This document shows positions 58,843 to 64,000 of a stretch of DNA of 64,000 bases, piece by piece. The notes under the pieces were generated by a model. It saw nothing but the letters and a program-made list of their open reading frames with translations. It did not search any database and was not told where the DNA came from. Both the position numbers and the translations under genes were made by a program. Position 1 is the stretch's first letter. Each line of letters starts with the position of its first letter. This DNA comes from Acinetobacter lanii (GTDB lineage Bacteria > Pseudomonadota > Gammaproteobacteria > Pseudomonadales > Moraxellaceae): assembly GCF_011578285.1 (NCBI RefSeq), contig NZ_CP049916.1, positions 434,001 to 498,000 on the forward strand. The letters run 5' to 3'.

Positions 58843-58870
58843 AAAAAGGAGCAATCAGTGCTCCTTTTTT
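58843..58870 (+). terminator. Original orn terminator, now separated by the IS
   Basis: GGAGCA-ATCAG-TGCTCC stem with A5 and T6. Without the IS it would lie about 100 bases after the orn stop. Confidence 0.85.
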
Positions 58871-59016
58871 CGGGCTATTTTTTATTCTAGATTTCTTCGG
58901 TTATACTGCAATTGCATCATCAACATAACAATTTACAAAAATAAGCGACTTCTTCATTGGATTTACCCAGAAGCAAGCTAATATCTTCCCCAAATGAATA
59001 TTAAAAAGAGTGATTT

Positions 59017-59745
59017 ATGCAAAGTAATAATCCCATTCTCACCCGTGTAGAAACACATGCTGATTATAGCCAACCGATGACCATTCAAGGTGCGATTGAA
59101 AAATCTGTACTTTTGACCGTGATTGCTGCTGTAGTTGGCTTGGGTGTATTTGTTTATAGTTTTATGACGCTGAATATTGGTTTGGCCAATGCAGCAGCCA
59201 TAGTCGGTGCAATTGGTGGTTTTATTTTGGCATTGATTGCGACCTTTAAGCCGAATACTGCACGTACGCTAGCAATTCCTTATGCTTTATTTGAAGGGGC
59301 ATTTTTAGGCGGTATTTCGGTGATTTTCCAAGTGAAATATCCGGGTGTGCCTCTACAAGCATTGTTGGCAACGTTTGTGACGTCATTGGTGATGTTTGGT
59401 TTATACCGCTTTAAAATCATTCGTGCGACGGAAAAGTTTAAATCGGTGGTGATATCTGCAACGATTGCCATTGCCTTGGTTTTTGTAGTGCAACTGGTGA
59501 TGCGCCTAGCGTTTGGCTCAAGCATTCCTTATGTATTTGAAAGCAATTGGTTAGGTTTAGGTTTTGCTGCATTTGTCGCAGTGATTGCCTCTTTAAATTT
59601 AATTCTAGATTTTGATCTGATTGAATCTGCTGCGGCACAGCGTGCACCAAAATCCATGGAATGGTTATGTGGTATTGCCTTATTGGCGACTTTAGTTTGG
59701 ATGTATTATTCATTCTTACGTTTAATCGGTTTAAGCCGTGACTAA
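59017..59745 (+). CDS. Bax inhibitor-1/YccA-family membrane protein
   Basis: 242 residues, seven membrane helices, with the C-terminal [11 protein letters not shown] segment and preceding conserved acidic residues of the family. Bacterial members form pH- or calcium-sensitive leaks or interact with FtsH; the role here is inferred only from the family. GAG ribosome site before the ATG. Confidence 0.9.
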   Translation: MQSNNPILTRVETHADYSQPMTIQGAIEKSVLLTVIAAVVGLGVFVYSFMTLNIGLANAAAIVGAIGGFILALIATFKPNTARTLAIPYALFEGAFLGGISVIFQVKYPGVPLQALLATFVTSLVMFGLYRFKIIRATEKFKSVVISATIAIALVFVVQLVMRLAFGSSIPYVFESNWLGLGFAAFVAVIASLNLILDFDLIESAAAQRAPKSMEWLCGIALLATLVWMYYSFLRLIGLSRD

Positions 59746-59764
59746 GCCTGTTTAAACATGAGCG

Positions 59765-59793
59765 AAAAGCCAATCCTGATGATTGGCTTTTTT
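59765..59793 (+). terminator. Terminator after the YccA-like gene
   Basis: AAAGCCAATC-CTGAT-GATTGGCTTT stem with T6. Confidence 0.9.
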
Positions 59794-59927
59794 ATTGTCA
59801 GCATCGTGTTGAAAATGAACCGATAAACAGACCAATAACAAAGTTTTTGAAAAAAGGCGCATTATGCAATGTTGAAAATGTTTTAGACTTGGCATTATGC
59901 ATGAACATTATTTTGAGTGAGAGTCAC

Positions 59928-60731
59928 ATGGCACAAGGATTATTGGCAGGTAAACGTTTCCTCATTGCGGGTATTGCGAGTAAATTATCGATTGCCTTTG
60001 GTATTGCACAAGCATTGCATAGCCAAGGTGCAGAGCTTGCATTTACTTATCCAAATGAAAAGTTAAAAAAACGTGTTGATGATTTTGCTGAACAGTTTGG
60101 TTCAACGCTTGTTTTCCCATGTGATGTTGCGGTAGATGCCGAAATTGATTCAGCATTTGCGGAATTGGCTAAACATTGGGACGGTCTAGATGGGGTGGTG
60201 CATTCAATTGGTTTTGCACCTGCACACACACTTGATGGCGACTTCACAGATGTAACCGATCGTGACGGTTTCAAAATTGCACATGACATTAGTGCATACA
60301 GTTTTATCGCCATGGCGCGTGCAGCAAAACCTTTATTGGCAGCGCGTCAAGGTTGTTTATTGACCCTGACCTATCAAGGTTCTGAACGTGTCATGCCAAA
60401 CTACAACGTGATGGGTATGGCAAAAGCATCTTTAGAAGCAGGGGTACGTTATTTAGCGTCTAGCTTAGGTGCTGAAGGGATTCGTGTGAATGCAATTTCT
60501 GCAGGTCCAATCCGTACCTTGGCTGCATCAGGGATCAAATCATTCCGTAAAATGCTCGATGTCAATGAAAAAGTGGCTCCGCTGAAACGCAATGTCACGA
60601 TTGAAGATGTGGGTAATGCGGCATTATTCCTATGCTCACCATGGGCAAACGGCATTACCGGTGAAATTCTGTATGTCGATGCAGGCTACAACACGGTCGG
60701 TATGAGTGCTGAGTTGATGAACGATCTCTAA
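59928..60731 (+). CDS. fabI: Enoyl-[acyl-carrier-protein] reductase (NADH), FabI type
   Basis: 267 residues, short-chain dehydrogenase fold with the FabI spacing: Tyr149, Tyr159 and Lys166 (Y-x6-K catalytic pair). The N-terminal [11 protein letters not shown] binds NADH. It performs the last step of fatty-acid elongation. ATG 59928 follows a GAGAG site; longer frames upstream have no support. Confidence 0.96.
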   Translation: MAQGLLAGKRFLIAGIASKLSIAFGIAQALHSQGAELAFTYPNEKLKKRVDDFAEQFGSTLVFPCDVAVDAEIDSAFAELAKHWDGLDGVVHSIGFAPAHTLDGDFTDVTDRDGFKIAHDISAYSFIAMARAAKPLLAARQGCLLTLTYQGSERVMPNYNVMGMAKASLEAGVRYLASSLGAEGIRVNAISAGPIRTLAASGIKSFRKMLDVNEKVAPLKRNVTIEDVGNAALFLCSPWANGITGEILYVDAGYNTVGMSAELMNDL

Positions 60732-60754
60732 AGTTTAATTCTTAATTTTAACTT

Positions 60755-60783
60755 AAAAGTCGGCATAAATTGCCGACTTTTTT
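60755..60783 (+). terminator. Terminator after fabI
   Basis: AGTCGGCA-TAAAT-TGCCGACT stem with T6. Confidence 0.9.
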
Positions 60784-60878
60784 ACATTTAAAAACATCTT
60801 TAGTGACAAAGTTTGCTGTTTTATTCAGCATAATTTGATTAAATAGAAAGAATTATAAATTTTTAAATGATAATAACT

Positions 60879-63800
60879 ATGCCTGCAAATATATTTTCGG
60901 CATTAGAACAACTTGGTTTAACAGCACAAAAACGTGCCATTCATATACAGTTTTCTAATGCTGCTTTAAATTCCCAAATTTTTCTACAGCGGATTGATGG
61001 CGAACACATTTTAAATCAGGGCTTAAAAGCTGAACTGATCTGTCTGTCTACCGATGCAACATTATCTTTAAAACAATTTATCGGCGCACAAGCTGCGATT
61101 GACCAAGTCACCGATCAAGGGACGCTCTTTCGTACCACAGGCATTATCACTGAAGCATCACAAGGGCAAAGTGATGGTTCACTGACCCTGTATAAACTCA
61201 CCTTAGAAGATCCAACAGCACTGTGGCATAAACGCCGTAATAGCCGAGTGTTCATGAATAAATCGGCTGTGGATGTGATTCAAACAATATTTTCAGAATG
61301 GCAAAGCAAAAGCCCACTTTTTGCTGCTAGCTTAAGCTTAGACATGGGCGGACTCAGTCAACAATATGATGTCCGACCGTTCATCATGCAAAGCAATGAA
61401 ACGGACTATGATTTTCTCACTCGACTGATGCGTAGTGAAGGTATTAACTGGCTCATTGACGAAGCACAACTGATCGTCCCAAGTTCCTCGAGCAGTATCG
61501 AAGCACAAAAACTCCGCTTAATCGATGACAACAGTCAATACAGTGCACTCGATCGACGCAGCATCAAATACCACCGCAGCAGTGCCACAGAACAACAAGA
61601 CAGCATCACCAACTTTATCGGACAACGTTCACTACAACCGACTGCAGTCCATGTACAACGTTGGCAAGCTGATAGCTTAGAACAAGATGAAGGTGCAGGC
61701 AGTGTACTCAGCAAACACCAACACTCAGACAATGTGGATAATGTCAGCCTAGGGTTAGAACAAGCATGGCACTTTAGCCCGGCTTGGATTCAAGATTTAA
61801 AAGGTGAGGATGGCGCTACCAAATCCAGCAACAGCCAACTGGAAAAATTCAATACTCAGCTTAGTCAGTTCTACGAAGGTGAGTCAAAAAAATTTAAAGC
61901 CCGATCCACGGTACGGGATACCCAAGTCGGTTACTGGTTTGAGTTTAATGATCATCCTGAGATTGACGGGCACAGCGGAGCCGATAAAGAATTTCTGATC
62001 ACAGGCAAGCACTTCTATAACCAAAACAACTTACCCAAAGACCTAAATGATCAAATCCAAAAACTGCTACAACAAAGCAATTGGACAGTTAATACAACTC
62101 AAAACAATAGCGAAGAACGACAAGCCAATCATCTGATTTTGCAACGTCGAAATATTGCAACTGTGCCTGAATATAATCCACTTGAGCATCGACCAGCAGC
62201 GCATCCGCAACGTGCACGTGTAGTCGGTCCAAGTGGAGAATCAATTCATGTGGATGAATGGGGGCGGATTAAAGTCCGATTTCTGTTTACTCGTACAGAA
62301 GACCACGGACATGATGGGGGTGCAGGGAGCAATGAGAATGACACCGACTCTGCATGGGTGGATGTCCTGACTCCATGGGCGGGTGATGGCTATGGCGCAC
62401 GCTTCCTGCCTCGAATCGATGAAATTGTGGTCATTGATTTCTTTGATGGCAATATTGACCGTCCATTTGTGGTGGGGCGACTCCACGAAGCACAGCGTAG
62501 TCCAACGAAGTTCGACGTCAAAGGACAATTGCCTGATACCAAAAAACTCAGTGGTATTCGCTCTAAAGAAGTTGGTGGCGGTGGATTTAACCAACTGCGC
62601 TTTGATGACACCACTGGGCAAATTTCAGCACAACTGCAAAGCAGTCATGGTGCCAGCCAACTCAACCTCGGTAATTTAAGTCACCCAAAAGAATCGGATA
62701 AAAGTGAAGGACGTGGCGAAGGCTTTGAGCTCAGAACGGATCAATGGGGTGCGCTACGTGCAGGTCAAGGTTTATTGATCAGTACCTATAAGCAAAACTT
62801 AGCCAAAGAAGATCACTTTGAAGCAGAAGAAGCCAAGAAGCAGCTGGAAGGCAGTTACGTTGTTAGTAAGGACTTAAGTGAAGTTGCCAAAAAGCAACAA
62901 TCAGATGAGCTTGAGTCATTTGAACAGCTCAAAGCTTTTGCGGAGCAGATTGAAAAAGAGATTGCTCAATTTAAAAAAGCCGTTGTACTCATTACATCCC
63001 CAGAAAGCATTGCGATTAGTACGCCTGAAGATATTCATTTATCAGCTGATGGTAAAATTAATCAAGTTGCAAGCGACAGCATCAATTTAAGTACCCAGAA
63101 AAATTTAATCGCACAAGCATTAAATAAAGTCAGTGTGTTTGCTGCGCAATCTGGGATCAGTGCCATTGCCGCAAAAGGTAAGGTTGAGCTTCAAGCACAA
63201 GATGATGCCTTAGATGTATTGGCCAAGTCAGGCATTACGATTTCGTCGAGTGACGATAAAATCGAGATTAGTAGTCCCAAAGAAATTGTGATTACCGGTG
63301 CAAGCTCTCAAATCAAAATCAATGCTTCCGGTATTTTTCCGAGCACCAGTGGGAAGTTTGAAGTTAAAGCAGGACAACATATTTTCCAACCCGGTCAAAG
63401 CGCTTCTGGAACATCTAAACTGCCAAAGGCCAGCCCATTAAAAGGTGCCTTAAACTTACTTAAAAGTTATGGTGGAGAAGACTTCTTCAAACAAAATGCT
63501 TATAAAGTCATTGATGCCTTAGGTAAGGAAGTCTCTGGTAAATTAGATGGTAATGGTTTTGCAGCAGTCACCGGTATTGCACCAGGCCCTGCCAAGGTCG
63601 AATTTGATAAAGACAGACGGAGTTGTTGGTCAACTTCGAGTCATTTTGAGAGTCGAAGCTATGATTGGTCAGATGGTTTTGTCGCAGCTAAGTCATCGTC
63701 GGGAGGGTTTTTACAAAACCTACTCGGTGGTGCAAGTCAGAATCTAATCGGTCAATTAAAAGACAATCTCTTTTCTTTAAATTCGGATTCATTAAAAAAT

Positions 63801-64000
63801 ATTGGGAAAAATGTACTCAATGACTTAGGCGGACAAGCACTGAATCAATTCACCAATCAAATGGGAAGTGGAGTGCTCGGTGCTTTGTCGAATCAACTCA
63901 ATTTGAATTTATCTCCAGATCAGATTGCCAATGCAGGTCAAACCTTAAAAAGTGGTCTAAGCACCGTGAATGCGATTCAGGAACAGGGATTGGACTTCTT
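60879..64000 (+). CDS. vgrG: VgrG type VI secretion spike with C-terminal extension, 3' end outside window
   Basis: The frame is open from ATG 60879 (or ATG 60867, 4 codons earlier) to the end of the window, over 1040 residues without a stop. Residues about 1-380 are the gp27-like part; the gp5-like OB fold starts near 445 (RARVVGPSG... HVDEWGRIKVRF). A DUF2345-type beta-helix of repeated short strands follows at about 700-840. Then a short segment near 873-915 (YKVIDALGKEVSGKLDGNGF..., here in part) looks like a transthyretin-like domain, as used by some VgrGs to carry effectors. The last 120 residues are Asn/Gln/Gly/Leu-rich and not recognised. VgrG caps the Hcp tube and delivers effectors. 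No other type VI genes are in the window; the following genes should be effector and immunity. Confidence 0.9.
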   Translation, partial: MPANIFSALEQLGLTAQKRAIHIQFSNAALNSQIFLQRIDGEHILNQGLKAELICLSTDATLSLKQFIGAQAAIDQVTDQGTLFRTTGIITEASQGQSDGSLTLYKLTLEDPTALWHKRRNSRVFMNKSAVDVIQTIFSEWQSKSPLFAASLSLDMGGLSQQYDVRPFIMQSNETDYDFLTRLMRSEGINWLIDEAQLIVPSSSSSIEAQKLRLIDDNSQYSALDRRSIKYHRSSATEQQDSITNFIGQRSLQPTAVHVQRWQADSLEQDEGAGSVLSKHQHSDNVDNVSLGLEQAWHFSPAWIQDLKGEDGATKSSNSQLEKFNTQLSQFYEGESKKFKARSTVRDTQVGYWFEFNDHPEIDGHSGADKEFLITGKHFYNQNNLPKDLNDQIQKLLQQSNWTVNTTQNNSEERQANHLILQRRNIATVPEYNPLEHRPAAHPQRARVVGPSGESIHVDEWGRIKVRFLFTRTEDHGHDGGAGSNENDTDSAWVDVLTPWAGDGYGARFLPRIDEIVVIDFFDGNIDRPFVVGRLHEAQRSPTKFDVKGQLPDTKKLSGIRSKEVGGGGFNQLRFDDTTGQISAQLQSSHGASQLNLGNLSHPKESDKSEGRGEGFELRTDQWGALRAGQGLLISTYKQNLAKEDHFEAEEAKKQLEGSYVVSKDLSEVAKKQQSDELESFEQLKAFAEQIEKEIAQFKKAVVLITSPESIAISTPEDIHLSADGKINQVASDSINLSTQKNLIAQALNKVSVFAAQSGISAIAAKGKVELQAQDDALDVLAKSGITISSSDDKIEISSPKEIVITGASSQIKINASGIFPSTSGKFEVKAGQHIFQPGQSASGTSKLPKASPLKGALNLLKSYGGEDFFKQNAYKVIDALGKEVSGKLDGNGFAAVTGIAPGPAKVEFDKDRRSCWSTSSHFESRSYDWSDGFVAAKSSSGGFLQNLLGGASQNLIGQLKDNLFSLNSDSLKNIGKNVLNDLGGQALNQFTNQMGSGVLGALSNQLNLNLSPDQIANAGQTLKSGLSTVNAIQEQGLDF

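Overview
The window is an AT-rich chromosomal stretch from a gammaproteobacterium, almost certainly Acinetobacter. Gene content and order (miaB-phoH-ybeY, secB-grxC-rhodanese, yciB-yciI, slt, mdh, fabI), three tRNA-Arg(ACG) copies near tRNA-Ser(GCT), and the 16S/23S sequences all fit that genus. I cannot fix the species from sequence alone.

Layout. 1-3 kb: the end of a rhombosortase-like membrane protease and a large TRAP-type permease. 3-9 kb (minus strand): a prlC-yheV-membrane protein group and rnr. 8.9-9.9 kb: a tRNA cluster, Ser-Arg-Arg, then a third identical Arg copy with its own promoter beyond a roughly 500-base AT-rich island holding a frameshifted small membrane ORF. 10-20 kb: mixed housekeeping and uncharacterised genes (SRPBCC-like secreted protein, FAH-family hydrolase, YihY, WrbA, sulfonate-binding lipoprotein, xpt, DUF3108, a TolA/TonB-like protein). 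20-25 kb: a mechanosensitive channel followed by a broken monooxygenase gene, then miaB-phoH-ybeY. 25-34 kb: slt, an RNase T2 homologue without its catalytic histidines, mdh behind several palindromes, paired DUF2789 genes, rlmJ, pssA. 34.2-40.1 kb: a complete rRNA operon 16S-tRNA-Ile-tRNA-Ala-23S-5S with promoters, processing stems and terminator. 40-52 kb: a dihydrolipoyl dehydrogenase-like flavoenzyme, a lipoprotein, two tandem DUF442 sulfurtransferase/phosphatase-like genes with a tiny lipoprotein, trxC-yciA, yajQ, mnmC, yciI-yciB and a PHP phosphoesterase. 52-58 kb: bestrophin, radC, coaBC, secB-grxC-rhodanese, rsgA, orn. 57.9-58.7 kb: an 839-base IS5-family element whose insertion supplies the last base of the orn stop codon and whose transposase has an amber codon. 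59-64 kb: a Bax-inhibitor-1-like protein, fabI, and a long VgrG (type VI secretion spike) that runs off the end and carries a transthyretin-like segment plus an unrecognised C-terminal extension.

Most of the window is core genome: translation and RNA turnover (rRNA, tRNAs, rnr, orn, miaB, ybeY, rlmJ, rsgA, mnmC), envelope and lipid functions (slt, pssA, fabI, yciB, secB) and redox/sulfur chemistry (trxC, grxC, several rhodanese-type proteins). The accessory or decaying parts are the tRNA-Arg island, the monooxygenase pseudogene, the IS element, the RNase T2-like gene and vgrG. I found no CRISPR array, prophage or complete novel defence system; the best candidates for new biology are the VgrG C-terminus, the RNase T2-like protein and the DUF442/small-lipoprotein operon.
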